DNA of 37,959 bases from a virus (IMGVR_UViG_3300031902_000025:1-37959); one strand, 5' to 3'; shown: positions 29,951 through 37,252, counted from the first letter of the stretch. The notes: generated by a model from the letters alone, not told the origin. Numbers and translations are program-made.

Positions 29951-30260
29951 ATCGAATCAGCCAGAGCGCCGCGATGCAGCGGGTGGATTGGCGTCCTCCT
30001 CGCTGACTCTACTCGCGCCGCTCTGGCCCCCCAACCTGGTACGCGCCATTTTGAAAAGTTTGTTGATGGCTCACCTCGCTGCCGAGATCTCGCGCCTCGA
30101 TTGGCACATTGAAATCGAAGAGCGACGCATCAGCGAGTGGGCGCATCGCGAAGAAGTCTGGCGCACTGAACGCGCCCGACTCGCAACGAAGTTGGATCGG
30201 CTGCGCGGCATCGGCGACCGAGTGAAGTTCCTGCACCGCATTCGCGGTTCGGGTGAGTAG
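29943..30260 (+). CDS. Early coiled-coil protein, 105 aa
   Basis: Starts at ATG 29943, overlapping the upstream gene by eight bases. A variable N-terminus contains a mildly hydrophobic stretch (SSLTLLAPLWPPNLVRAIL). The second half from residue 42 is a charged coiled coil (AAEISRLDWHIEIEERRISEW, RTERARLATKLDRLRGIGD). An internal ATG at 30067 could start the coiled-coil part alone. Function unknown. Confidence 0.6.
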   Translation: MNESNQPERRDAAGGLASSSLTLLAPLWPPNLVRAILKSLLMAHLAAEISRLDWHIEIEERRISEWAHREEVWRTERARLATKLDRLRGIGDRVKFLHRIRGSGE

Positions 30261-30279
30261 TCAACTGGAGAGTCATCAC

Positions 30280-30471
30280 ATGGCAACAACGACAAGAATC
30301 TACATTGCAAAGAAGGGCGAGACGGTTCGCCTGATCAACGCCGCGACACCTGCCGAGTGCGGTCGGCATCTCGCAGCGGAGTGGGACATCTCGGTCGCTG
30401 ACGTGAAGGACGTCCTGCAGCACCGGGACATCGATGTCGAGCAGGCGAAGACGGAAGGGGGTGCCGCGTGA
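30280..30471 (+). CDS. Early hypothetical protein, 63 aa
   Basis: Starts at ATG 30280 with TGGAGA upstream. The sequence TTTRIYIAKKGETVRLINAATPAECGRHLA followed by DISVADVKDVLQHRDIDVEQ suggests a small alpha/beta protein. Similar short proteins are common in phage early regions. It overlaps the next gene as GTGA. Function unknown. Confidence 0.65.
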   Translation: MATTTRIYIAKKGETVRLINAATPAECGRHLAAEWDISVADVKDVLQHRDIDVEQAKTEGGAA

Positions 30472-30740
30472 GCGCGAACATGATCCTCAAGTCGCTGGAG
30501 ATCCGGCGTCAGGAGTGGGGCGCGATGAAGGGGAAGCTCCAAGGCGAGATCGAGTACATGGGCGTCGGCGGCAAGGTCGCGGTGACCCTGAACGACGAGG
30601 ACTGCAACCGACTGCTGGGTGTCGTCGCCGAGGCGATGGTGGCGACGACCAAGTCGCTGGCAAAGGGCTTGACGGCAAACATCCTGACCAGCACCGCGCG
30701 GATCGGGCACCAGATCGACGCCAGCGAGGCTGCAGCGTGA
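30468..30740 (+). CDS. Hypothetical protein before the exonuclease, 90 aa
   Basis: Starts at GTG 30468 in GTGA overlap. The sequence ILKSLEIRRQEWGAMKGKLQGEIEYMGVGGKVAVTLNDEDC reads as helix-strand-strand, followed by a helix VAEAMVATTKSLAKGLTANI. It overlaps the exonuclease start by GTGA, so it is probably part of the recombination operon. No known domain recognised. Confidence 0.65.
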   Translation: MSANMILKSLEIRRQEWGAMKGKLQGEIEYMGVGGKVAVTLNDEDCNRLLGVVAEAMVATTKSLAKGLTANILTSTARIGHQIDASEAAA

Positions 30741-31675
30741 GCGCGGCTATGGTGGTCCCCGGAATCTACCCGGACCTCACCATGGCCGAATATCTGGCGA
30801 TTCCCGCTGTCTCAGCGGGGGTTGCCAGAGCGGTCGTGGACGAGTGCCCCCTGTCTGGGTGGTTTCAGTCACCCTTCAACCCCTCCCGCGTGCTGGACCA
30901 GTCCAAGGCATCGGATGTCGGCTCGATCACCCACCAGATCTTCTTGGAAGGCGGCAGAATGGACGGGATCGAGGTCATCGATCCCCGCGACCACCCGGCA
31001 GAGAAGACCGGCGCGATCCCGGAAGGCTTCACCAACAAGTCGATCCGGGCGGCGCGGGATGCCGCTCGCGCAGCTGGGAAAATCCCGGTGCTGCTCGACA
31101 CGATGGACGAGATCGAGACTGCGTCCGACGCGATCTACGGGTTCGCGCAAAGCCTGAAGCAAGAGGAACCGGCGGTCTGGGCTGCGCTGCAACCGGACGG
31201 TGGGCAGAGCGAAGTGACGATGGTCTGGATCGATAACGGCGTGCCGTGCAAGCTCCGCACCGACCGGATCTCGACCGACTACGGCGTCACCGTGGATCTG
31301 AAGACCACCACCGGAAGCGTCGATCCTGACCGCTGGGGGCGCACGCAACTGATCGGCGAAGGCTACTATTTCAGCGCGGCGTGGTATCGCCGCGGCATCG
31401 AGAAGTTGACCGGCGTCCAGACAGAGTACTTGTTCCTCGCGGCAATGCAGAACGCGCCGCACCTCTGTTCGCTGATCGGTGTCGATGCAGCAACGCTCGA
31501 TCTGGGCGCACGCAAGGTCGAACGCGCTCTCGCTGTCTGGGCGCGTTGCCAGGCCAATCAGAATTTCCCGGCGTACCCGTCGCGTGCGGTGTATCCATCA
31601 CTGCCAGCGTGGGAGTCGATGAAGTTCGACAACGTCGAGCAGCAAGATCCTTTCCTTCTGGGGACGCAAGCATGA
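30737..31675 (+). CDS. RecE-like PD-(D/E)XK exonuclease, 312 aa
   Basis: Starts at GTG 30737, overlapping the upstream stop. Family features include SKASDVGSITHQIFLEG (residues 56-72, conserved His), CKLRTDRIS with Asp176, VTVDLKTT with Asp187 and Lys189 (the D-x-K core), and the QLIGEGYYFSAAWYRRG motif. This is the pattern of phage exonuclease VIII / DUF3799-type nucleases, which make 3' single-strand tails for annealing. The Sak4-like ATPase two genes on is its likely partner. Length is normal for the domain. Confidence 0.85.
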   Translation: MSAAMVVPGIYPDLTMAEYLAIPAVSAGVARAVVDECPLSGWFQSPFNPSRVLDQSKASDVGSITHQIFLEGGRMDGIEVIDPRDHPAEKTGAIPEGFTNKSIRAARDAARAAGKIPVLLDTMDEIETASDAIYGFAQSLKQEEPAVWAALQPDGGQSEVTMVWIDNGVPCKLRTDRISTDYGVTVDLKTTTGSVDPDRWGRTQLIGEGYYFSAAWYRRGIEKLTGVQTEYLFLAAMQNAPHLCSLIGVDAATLDLGARKVERALAVWARCQANQNFPAYPSRAVYPSLPAWESMKFDNVEQQDPFLLGTQA

Positions 31676-32082
31676 GGAAGGCTGGCGAAGGAAGTGTTCG
31701 CACCGATGGCTATTTGATGTATGAGGTCGGCGGTCGGTCGGTGCTTCGGCATCGGTTGATAGCAGAGCGCGCCCTTGGGAAGCCGCTACCCAAAGGCGCA
31801 GAGATTCACCACGTCGATGGTGATCGCGGCAACGATGACACATCGAATCTTGTTATCTGCCCGTCCCGCGCGTATCACCAGTTGCTACATCGAAGGCAGC
31901 GCGCGCTCGACGCGTGCGGGCACGCTGATTGGAGAATGTGCCAACTCTGCAAGCAGTGGGGGCCAGAGTCCGAATTGCGGATATACAAATCGGGCAACAA
32001 GTGGCACCCATCATGCATCCAACAAAGCGAAAGGGACCGACATGGCAATCCAGTTTCGACCGGCAATCAGATCCAACGTTAA
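31672..32082 (+). CDS. HNH endonuclease (homing type), 136 aa
   Basis: Starts at ATG 31672, overlapping the exonuclease stop as ATGA. Residues 40-75 (PKGAEIHHVDGDRGNDDTSNL and YHQLLH) are an HNH_3-type ββα-metal site with His46/His47, Asn59 and His69/His73. A zinc-binding pair follows (CQLCKQW at 90-93 and HPSC at 112-115). Its end overlaps the next start by 41 bases, and its bases look less GC-rich than its neighbours. It is probably a mobile free-standing homing endonuclease that settled between two recombination genes. Confidence 0.82.
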   Translation: MRKAGEGSVRTDGYLMYEVGGRSVLRHRLIAERALGKPLPKGAEIHHVDGDRGNDDTSNLVICPSRAYHQLLHRRQRALDACGHADWRMCQLCKQWGPESELRIYKSGNKWHPSCIQQSERDRHGNPVSTGNQIQR

Positions 32083-33016
32083 CCTCCTAATCGGGCTTGC
32101 AGGAACGTCCGGTTCTGGCAAAACGTACTCAGCACTTCGCTTGGCGACCGGCATGGCGCAGGGCAGGCGTTTCGCGTTGATAGACACAGAGAACGGGCGC
32201 GCGTTGCACTACGCGGATCAGTTTCCGCTCTTTGATCATTGCGACTTGCACGCGCCATTCACCCCTGACCGTTACGCCGAAGCGATACTTGCCGCTGATG
32301 CTGCGGGCTACCCGGTAATCGTGGTTGACAGCATGAGCCATGAGTGGGCTGGAGAAGGTGGCGTGCTTGAGTGGCACGAAACCGAGCTGACGAGAATGGC
32401 TGGTGACGATTGGAAACGTCGAGAGGCTTGCACGATGGCGGCATGGATTCGCCCGAAGCAAAACCATCGGATGCTCGTCCAGAAGCTGCTGCAGACCAAG
32501 GCCCACGTCATTTTCTGCTTCCGCGCCGAGGCGAAGGTCGAGATCGCGAAAGACGACAAAGGCAAGACGATCATCCGTCCCAAGACATCGACAATCGGAC
32601 TCGACGGCATCATGCCGATCAGCGAAAAGAATCTGCCCTACGAGCTGACCGTCTCTCTGCTGATGACCGCCGACGCACCTGGGGTGCCGAAGCCGATCAA
32701 ATTGCAGGAGCAGCACCGCAAGCTGTTTCCCCTCGAAAAGGCGATCACCGAGGATAGCGGCATGGGTGTCGCAGCATGGGCCGCTGGTGGATCCAAAGCG
32801 GCCGAGCCGGTGCAGGGACCGACGCATGCAGTCGGTGAGTACCTGGACCCGATGCCGCTCTTCGACGCGATCAGGAACGCGACGACGGGCAGCGCGTTGC
32901 GCGAGATCTCTGATCGCATCGCGAAGTTGAGGCTGCTCGATCAGGATCGCATCAATCTTCGCGAGGCCGGGCGGCAGCGCGTCGAAACACTACGCATTGA
33001 AAGGGGTGCAGCATGA
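32042..33016 (+). CDS. Sak4-like / AAA_24 RecA-fold ATPase, 324 aa
   Basis: Starts at ATG 32042, inside the end of the HNH gene. Walker A GTSGSGKT is at residues 21-28, LIDTENGRALHY follows, and Walker B VIVVDSMSHEW is at 92-102. A segment KAHVIFCFRAEAKVEIAKDDKGK and PKTSTIGLDGIMPISEKNLPYELTVSLLM fits phage RecA-like single-strand annealing/strand-exchange ATPases. The C-terminal 90 residues are more variable and helical. With the exonuclease it forms a recombination pair. No SSB gene is visible nearby. Confidence 0.8.
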   Translation: MAIQFRPAIRSNVNLLIGLAGTSGSGKTYSALRLATGMAQGRRFALIDTENGRALHYADQFPLFDHCDLHAPFTPDRYAEAILAADAAGYPVIVVDSMSHEWAGEGGVLEWHETELTRMAGDDWKRREACTMAAWIRPKQNHRMLVQKLLQTKAHVIFCFRAEAKVEIAKDDKGKTIIRPKTSTIGLDGIMPISEKNLPYELTVSLLMTADAPGVPKPIKLQEQHRKLFPLEKAITEDSGMGVAAWAAGGSKAAEPVQGPTHAVGEYLDPMPLFDAIRNATTGSALREISDRIAKLRLLDQDRINLREAGRQRVETLRIERGAA

Positions 33017-33198
33017 CGAACGCAGATTGGGACGTGGGACGTGGACCGTGTTACCCGGAGGTGAAGTGCTCTCCGGTGATCATTGACCCGTGCCCGCCGC
33101 ATCAGATCGAGTGCAAGGTCAACAACGTGCCCGAACCGCCGACGCTGCTGCTGCTCGCGGTCGGTGTCGTGGCGGTCCTGCTGCGGAGGCGCAAATGA
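33013..33198 (+). CDS. PEP-CTERM-like small protein, 61 aa
   Basis: Starts at ATG 33013 (ATGA overlap) with AAGGGG upstream. The C-terminal 23 residues have all three parts of a PEP-CTERM sorting signal: VPEPPT, a hydrophobic helix (LLLLAVGVVAVLL), and the basic end RRRK. The N-terminal 37 residues are soluble, with four Cys (positions 13, 19, 27, 34) and several Pro. No N-terminal signal peptide is visible, unlike typical host exosortase substrates. It could be processed by a host exosortase or be a C-tail-anchored membrane protein. The role is unknown. Confidence 0.75.
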   Translation: MTNADWDVGRGPCYPEVKCSPVIIDPCPPHQIECKVNNVPEPPTLLLLAVGVVAVLLRRRK

Positions 33199-33899
33199 GC
33201 GACCAGTCGCAAGGGGCGCAGCGGCTGGCGCTGCAAGAGTTGATCGACGCCAACAAAGCCTGGGAGGGGCACGCCTATCTCGGGCGCATACCCGAGGATG
33301 TGCACGAGCGGATGGCAAACGCATGGGAAGCTGCTATAGACGCCTTGTCCGCACCCGCTGAGTCGCAAGGGGCGCAGCCGGTAGCGGAGACAGTCTTTGT
33401 GCAGCCGGTTCCAGATCACTGCGACCGCATCGTATGGCGTGATCGTTACTATCACTTGGACACAGCGAACAATCCGCTGCTTGTGCCGCCGCCCGCGCAA
33501 CCCGCACCCGACGCGACGCCACAGACCGCCCCGGCTGCCGCTGCTCGCCTATCCGCAGAGCGGCTACCGAGGGAGTGGACGCCAGCAATGCGCGAGAAAG
33601 CCGAACGATGGTCAACGATGGATTACACCACCGCAGATTTGTTAGACGCATGGAATGATATCTATGACGCCGGGGCCGCCCCTGTTGAGCGGGAGCGGCC
33701 AGAGCCGGTTGCGCGATACCTGCGCGATACAGGTGATGCACAACCAATGACGCTGGCCGAGGCCGAGGAGTTGTGTAAACAACTAGGTTGGCACGGCCCG
33801 ACAATTGCCCTTGCCGCGTTTGAGCGTGGGCAATACGCAATGCGGGCGTTCTATGAGGGCAGACCTGCACTCGCTGCCCAACAGGAGAGCAAGCCATGA
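33195..33899 (+). CDS. Hypothetical modular early protein, 234 aa
   Basis: Starts at ATG 33195 with GGAGG six bases upstream and ATGA overlap. Several short modules are joined by Pro/Ala linkers: LALQELIDANKAWEGHAYLG, a beta segment DRIVWRDRYYHL, the linker PPPAQPAPDATPQTAP, then EKAERWSTMDYTTADLLDAWNDIYD and LAEAEELCKQLGWHGPTIALAAFERGQYAMRAFYEG. Linker-rich proteins of this sort are frequent in accessory phage regions. No catalytic motif. Function unknown. Confidence 0.68.
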   Translation: MSDQSQGAQRLALQELIDANKAWEGHAYLGRIPEDVHERMANAWEAAIDALSAPAESQGAQPVAETVFVQPVPDHCDRIVWRDRYYHLDTANNPLLVPPPAQPAPDATPQTAPAAAARLSAERLPREWTPAMREKAERWSTMDYTTADLLDAWNDIYDAGAAPVERERPEPVARYLRDTGDAQPMTLAEAEELCKQLGWHGPTIALAAFERGQYAMRAFYEGRPALAAQQESKP

Positions 33900-34060
33900 G
33901 CGTGCGCGAGATGCAGCTCCAGTTGGAGGAAGCCGGCTGGACGTTTCAGCGGCGGTCGCAGCGCACCGGCAAGTGGAAGCGCATTACCAGCAACAGTCGC
34001 CAATTTGCCCGCGCGATTATGTGGGCGTGGGAGCAGGAATGGGGACGCCATGAGCGATGA
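33896..34060 (+). CDS. Hypothetical small basic protein, 54 aa
   Basis: An open frame from ATG 33896 (ATGA overlap with the upstream stop) to TGA 34060; 54 residues. It reads as a helix (VREMQLQLEEAGWTFQRRS) and a basic segment (KWKRITSNSRQFARAIMW). It overlaps the next start by 11 bases. The coupling on both sides supports it. Possibly nucleic-acid binding; unknown. Confidence 0.6.
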   Translation: MSVREMQLQLEEAGWTFQRRSQRTGKWKRITSNSRQFARAIMWAWEQEWGRHER

Positions 34061-34544
34061 ACGCGATAAACTGCGGGAGGCGCTGGAACAGTGCAAAACT
34101 AGCGAAGGTGCGCTCGTCATTCAGGGCAACAAGGACGCGCAAATAGCGCATCTGGAACGGCGCATCTACGCAATCAACAGAATTGCCGCTGCCGCCCTCG
34201 CTCTCCCCACGCAGCAGGCGCAGCCGATGACGCGGGAGCAGGCAATGGAGTTGATGGACAAACATAGCGGAGTTTCAATCGGCTCATATTTTCCGTGGAT
34301 GATCGACGCCATCATCGCCGCGCACGCGATGGGTGCCACGCAGCCAGCGGGAGTGCCGAGAGAGCCGGACGAGGAAATGCTGGCTGTTGCCGAGCGGATG
34401 CGCCCACCGGTCGGGTCACCGGAGCAGTTAGCGCAACCCGGCTATTGCGAACGTTGGAGACAGCGCCATCGCCACAACGCAATCGAACTGTGGCACGCCA
34501 TGCACGACTCCTATACTCGCAGACTGGCCGGGGGCGGCCGGTGA
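34050..34544 (+). CDS. Hypothetical protein with N-terminal coiled coil, 164 aa
   Basis: Starts at ATG 34050. A coiled-coil-like start (DERDKLREALEQCKTSEG, DAQIAHLERRIYAINRI) is followed by a Gln/Pro linker, MTREQAMELMDKHSGVSIGSYFPWMIDAIIAAHAMG, and a C-terminal helical part. It shares the linker style of the 234-residue gene. It overlaps the methyltransferase start by GTGA. Function unknown. Confidence 0.65.
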   Translation: MSDERDKLREALEQCKTSEGALVIQGNKDAQIAHLERRIYAINRIAAAALALPTQQAQPMTREQAMELMDKHSGVSIGSYFPWMIDAIIAAHAMGATQPAGVPREPDEEMLAVAERMRPPVGSPEQLAQPGYCERWRQRHRHNAIELWHAMHDSYTRRLAGGGR

Positions 34545-35806
34545 GATACCTGAGCGTTTGCAGCGGCATCGAAGCAGCGACGGTCGCCTGGCAGCCTCTC
34601 GGATGGAGCGCTGTCGGTTTCAGTGAGATCGACACGTTCCCATCCGCTGCTCTCGCGCATCACTATCCCACCGTCGCCAACTTCGGCGACATGACAAAGT
34701 TCAAGGAGTGGCCCGATGCAACTTTCGATGTTCTCGTCGGAGGAACACCTTGCCAGTCGTTCAGCGTCGCAGGACTCCGAAAAGGATTGGCTGACCCGCG
34801 TGGCAACCTCATGCTCACCTATCTTGCAATTGCTGACCGATATCGGCCCGAATGGCTGGTTTGGGAGAACGTCCCCGGCGTCCTGTCATCAAACAAAGGA
34901 CGGGATTTTGCGGCCTTCCTCCTTGGGCTGGCAGAACTCCGGTATGGGTTCGCCTTCCGAATTCTTGACGCTCAATACTTCGGAGTTCCCCAGCGACGGC
35001 GTCGCGTGTTCGTTGTCGCAAATTCTAGAGGATGGCAACGTGCCGCCGCGGTACTTTTTGAGCGTGCGAGCCTGCGCGGGGATCTTGCGCCGAGCAGAGA
35101 ATCGGGGAAAGACGTTGCCGGTCCAATTGCGGGATGCTCTAACGGCGGCGGCGCAAACGGCCCAGGTAGAACCGCCGACGACGCCGACTCGCTGATCGTC
35201 ACCAACGCCGAGGGCAGCGACGGCTTCACGCTGACCCAAGCGAACCTCGGCAAGCACATCAACAACCAGACGCCGCTGATCGCGTTCGATCCCAGACAGA
35301 TCACATCGCCAGACAACCGCTCGCAGCCGCTTCCGGGTGACCCGTTCCCAACTCTCGCTGCAAGTCCAGATGTCCCGGCGATTGCGTTCGCCGATGTCGC
35401 GATCTCGTTCAAGCCATCGCACTTCACGCGAGACAAGGATGGCGCCCCAGACGATGTGTTCCCGCCGCTGTCGAAGGAAGCGGATCGCGGCGACCAGGAA
35501 GCCGTCGTCTTTCAACCCCGCATAGGTCGCAACGGGCGAGGGCAACCGTCCGATGTCGTCCCAGCGCTGAACGGCGCGGACGCGGGCGACACCAGCGATA
35601 TGCGGCCCTGCCTCGCGTCTGCTGGTGCAGTGCGTCGCCTCACGCCGCGCGAGTGCGAGCGCCTGCAGGGATTCCCAGACGACTACACGCTCGTGCCGTT
35701 CCGCGGGAAGCCTGCGGCAGACGGTCCCAGATACAAAGCGCTTGGGAATTCGATGGCGGTTCCGGTGATGCGCTGGATCGGGAATCGGATCGCGGAGGTC
35801 GCGTGA
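34541..35806 (+). CDS. C5-cytosine DNA methyltransferase, 421 aa
   Basis: Starts at GTG 34541 in GTGA overlap. Motif I LSVCSGIEAATVAW, motif IV GGTPCQSFSVAG with catalytic Cys71, motif VI ENVPG (109-113), motif VIII QRRRRVFVV, motif IX LTPRECERLQGFPDDYT and motif X ALGNSMAVP are all present. The variable target-recognition region spans about residues 170-370. No restriction partner is visible, so it is an orphan enzyme that probably protects phage DNA from host restriction. A second gene is nested in the +1 frame over residues 59-218, which constrains both sequences. Confidence 0.92.
   Translation: MRYLSVCSGIEAATVAWQPLGWSAVGFSEIDTFPSAALAHHYPTVANFGDMTKFKEWPDATFDVLVGGTPCQSFSVAGLRKGLADPRGNLMLTYLAIADRYRPEWLVWENVPGVLSSNKGRDFAAFLLGLAELRYGFAFRILDAQYFGVPQRRRRVFVVANSRGWQRAAAVLFERASLRGDLAPSRESGKDVAGPIAGCSNGGGANGPGRTADDADSLIVTNAEGSDGFTLTQANLGKHINNQTPLIAFDPRQITSPDNRSQPLPGDPFPTLAASPDVPAIAFADVAISFKPSHFTRDKDGAPDDVFPPLSKEADRGDQEAVVFQPRIGRNGRGQPSDVVPALNGADAGDTSDMRPCLASAGAVRRLTPRECERLQGFPDDYTLVPFRGKPAADGPRYKALGNSMAVPVMRWIGNRIAEVA
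34716..35195 (+). CDS. Overprinted gene inside the methyltransferase, 159 aa
   Basis: An open frame of 159 codons in the +1 frame relative to the methyltransferase, starting ATG 34716 with AAGGAG seven bases upstream. The sequence has a coherent character: QLSMFSSEEHLASRS, SEKDWLTRVATSCSPILQL, GPNGWFGRTSPASCHQTKDG, GWQNSGMGSPSEFLTLNTSE and RYFLSVRACAGILRRAENRG. I associate this pattern with a phage hypothetical family often encoded next to or over Dcm-like genes; this is from memory. It overlaps the region coding for motifs IV-VIII. Function unknown; co-expression suggests a methylation-related helper or anti-restriction role. Confidence 0.6.
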   Translation: MQLSMFSSEEHLASRSASQDSEKDWLTRVATSCSPILQLLTDIGPNGWFGRTSPASCHQTKDGILRPSSLGWQNSGMGSPSEFLTLNTSEFPSDGVACSLSQILEDGNVPPRYFLSVRACAGILRRAENRGKTLPVQLRDALTAAAQTAQVEPPTTPTR

Positions 35807-35841
35807 AAGAGCATGATCGCGTCATCGTCTGGTGTCACCGC

Positions 35842-36522
35842 TCAATAGTTCCAGCGCGAGTACAGGCAGACCTCTGCCGCAGTCGGATTGATCGACTTGT
35901 GTGTCCACAATCCAACCCCTGGTGCAAAGGTCGAGTCGTAGCCCATCACGGCGTGCGGATCGCGCGGCGTGCCGTCCGGTGCGAATGGGTTGCCGCCGCT
36001 GCCGATTGCCCATCCGCGCGAGTCGCCCCACCACCAGCACTCCGTCTGCTGGATGCACTCCGTCTTCGTCGTCGGCCCGTTGATCCAGCATGGGTTGGCG
36101 ACGGTGACGCCGGGCTGGAAGCGCGACTCCCAGAACCACTTGGTGTCGTTGCACAGTCCCCACTGGCGGATCATGAATCCGTTGCGCGGAATGATCAGCG
36201 GCGCGTACCACGCAGGCCCAGCGGGAAGCGGCGCGTTGTAGCCAGTCTCCAGATCGACGTAGTCGGTCGCGATGGAAGTCACCGGATACTTCATCCCTGT
36301 CGAAGGAGCGTCGCCGTATCCGGTCATGTAGCAGAAACCATTCATCGTCGCCATATACTCAGACGACGCACCACTGCCGTCTGGGTTCTGCCACGTCAGC
36401 ACGCCAGTGCCGTTCGCGACCCACTCGCTGATGAGTGGGCGCGGCGCATTCGCGTACGGAGACACCAGTCCCCCGGCAACCTTCACCGGGGAGAGATGCA
36501 TGAAGTATTGGCTCGCGTTCAT
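35842..36522 (-). CDS. Hypothetical protein at the end of the late operon, 226 aa
   Basis: Starts at ATG 36522, overlapping the Ig-like gene stop as ATGA. The sequence is rich in Trp, Gly, Pro and aromatic residues (EWVANGTGVLTWQNPDGSG, YAPLIIPRNGFMIRQWGLC, TECWWWGDSRGWAIG, GVGLWTHKSINP). It has no membrane segment and looks beta-rich, like secreted or virion-surface proteins. It converges on the methyltransferase with a 35-base gap. It is the last leftward gene; it may be an accessory fibre or decoration protein. Family not recognised. Confidence 0.65.
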   Translation of the reverse strand: MNASQYFMHLSPVKVAGGLVSPYANAPRPLISEWVANGTGVLTWQNPDGSGASSEYMATMNGFCYMTGYGDAPSTGMKYPVTSIATDYVDLETGYNAPLPAGPAWYAPLIIPRNGFMIRQWGLCNDTKWFWESRFQPGVTVANPCWINGPTTKTECIQQTECWWWGDSRGWAIGSGGNPFAPDGTPRDPHAVMGYDSTFAPGVGLWTHKSINPTAAEVCLYSRWNY

Positions 36523-36899
36523 GCTGCGCGAATGACGAGCGTTGCGGGGGTGTTATCCACCACGTCCACGGTGAACGGTGCGGAGACGATCTTTCCATCC
36601 GTTGCTTGCAAGATTGCGCCGCCCTCTGCAGTCGCGGTCAAGACACCGTTGGTGCCGGCGGGATCGACGGTCGCGGTGCCAGGTACGCCAGAGAGCGACA
36701 CGGTGATGCCAGTGTCTTGTACGACGCGACCGAGTGCGTTGAACGCTTCGACCACGAATGCGAACGGCTTGTTTACATCTGCCATGATTGCACCTCTGAT
36801 TTTGAGTGTTACCACGACGGGATCGCCGCGGGGGAGTAGCAACAAAATCGCGACGAAGATAATCGCGAGAGAGAAACACAGTACTACGATAGCGGTCAC
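36519..36899 (-). CDS. Ig-like domain protein, optionally membrane-anchored, 126 or 88 aa
   Basis: The frame opens at GTG 36899 (GTGA overlap with the upstream small gene), giving 126 residues with an N-terminal membrane segment (IVVLCFSLAIIFVAILLLL). An internal ATG at 36785 with GAGGTG six bases upstream gives 88 residues. The common part is an Ig-like beta sandwich: KPFAFVVEAFNALGRVV, TGITVSLSG, GVLTATAEGGAIL and PFTVDVVDN, similar to bacterial Big-type and phage Ig modules. Both products may be made. The likely role is surface binding or virion decoration. Confidence 0.65.
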   Translation of the reverse strand: MTAIVVLCFSLAIIFVAILLLLPRGDPVVVTLKIRGAIMADVNKPFAFVVEAFNALGRVVQDTGITVSLSGVPGTATVDPAGTNGVLTATAEGGAILQATDGKIVSAPFTVDVVDNTPATLVIRAA

Positions 36900-37009
36900 T
36901 GCGAGCGCACCAGGTAGATCACAATCGCTGCGGTCGCGACGACGACGAGCGTTTGGCCCGCCGGGTTGGCTGCAAGCCAGATTGCCAGACGTACGATCAA
37001 CGAGTCCAT
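36896..37009 (-). CDS. Very small membrane protein, 37 aa
   Basis: An open frame from ATG 37009 to TGA 36896, with one membrane helix (LVVVATAAIVIYLV, residues 21-34) after LIVRLAIWLAANPAG. Its stop overlaps the next GTG by GTGA, as is usual in this genome. No clear ribosome site precedes it. It may be a lysis- or membrane-associated small protein; existence is uncertain. Confidence 0.45.
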   Translation of the reverse strand: MDSLIVRLAIWLAANPAGQTLVVVATAAIVIYLVRSQ

Positions 37010-37018
37010 GAGGGAATA

Positions 37019-37252
37019 ATGAACGTCCCAGAGATACTACGCAAGCACTCGATCACCATCGAGAAACTGTCGGAAGTGAGCGGCATCCCGGTCGAAGCCC
37101 TGCAAGGCATCTCGATGAGTGCGCTGCATACGCTCGCTCTCGCCTTCACCGAAGAAATTCTGTCCCGTGGACAAACTCCCGGAGAAACTGCGCCGGGGTC
37201 TTCCCCGTCTTCTGGGCCGCATCAATCATCTGACGCTGAAGGATCTGCATAA
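37019..37252 (+). CDS. Candidate small HTH-like protein on the opposite strand, 77 aa
   Basis: A rightward open frame from ATG 37019 with GAGGG a few bases upstream. Residues 1-45 (NVPEILRKHSITIEKLSEVSGIPVEALQGISMSALHTLALAF) read like a natural helical HTH-type domain, and this part lies in the only sizeable gap between leftward genes. The remaining part (from 37146) is antisense to the virion gene end and is low complexity. It may be a regulator or a chance frame. Confidence 0.4.
   Translation: MNVPEILRKHSITIEKLSEVSGIPVEALQGISMSALHTLALAFTEEILSRGQTPGETAPGSSPSSGPHQSSDAEGSA

Noticed and set aside
34295-34540. Longer N-terminus for the methyltransferase (start at 34295)
   Set aside because: Motif I begins at the fourth residue after GTG 34541, as is usual, and the upstream part overlaps another gene in a different frame.
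35807-35841. Bidirectional terminator between the convergent operons
   Set aside because: Only a four-base ATGA/TCAT arm pair is visible, with no T-tract, so no terminator can be claimed here.
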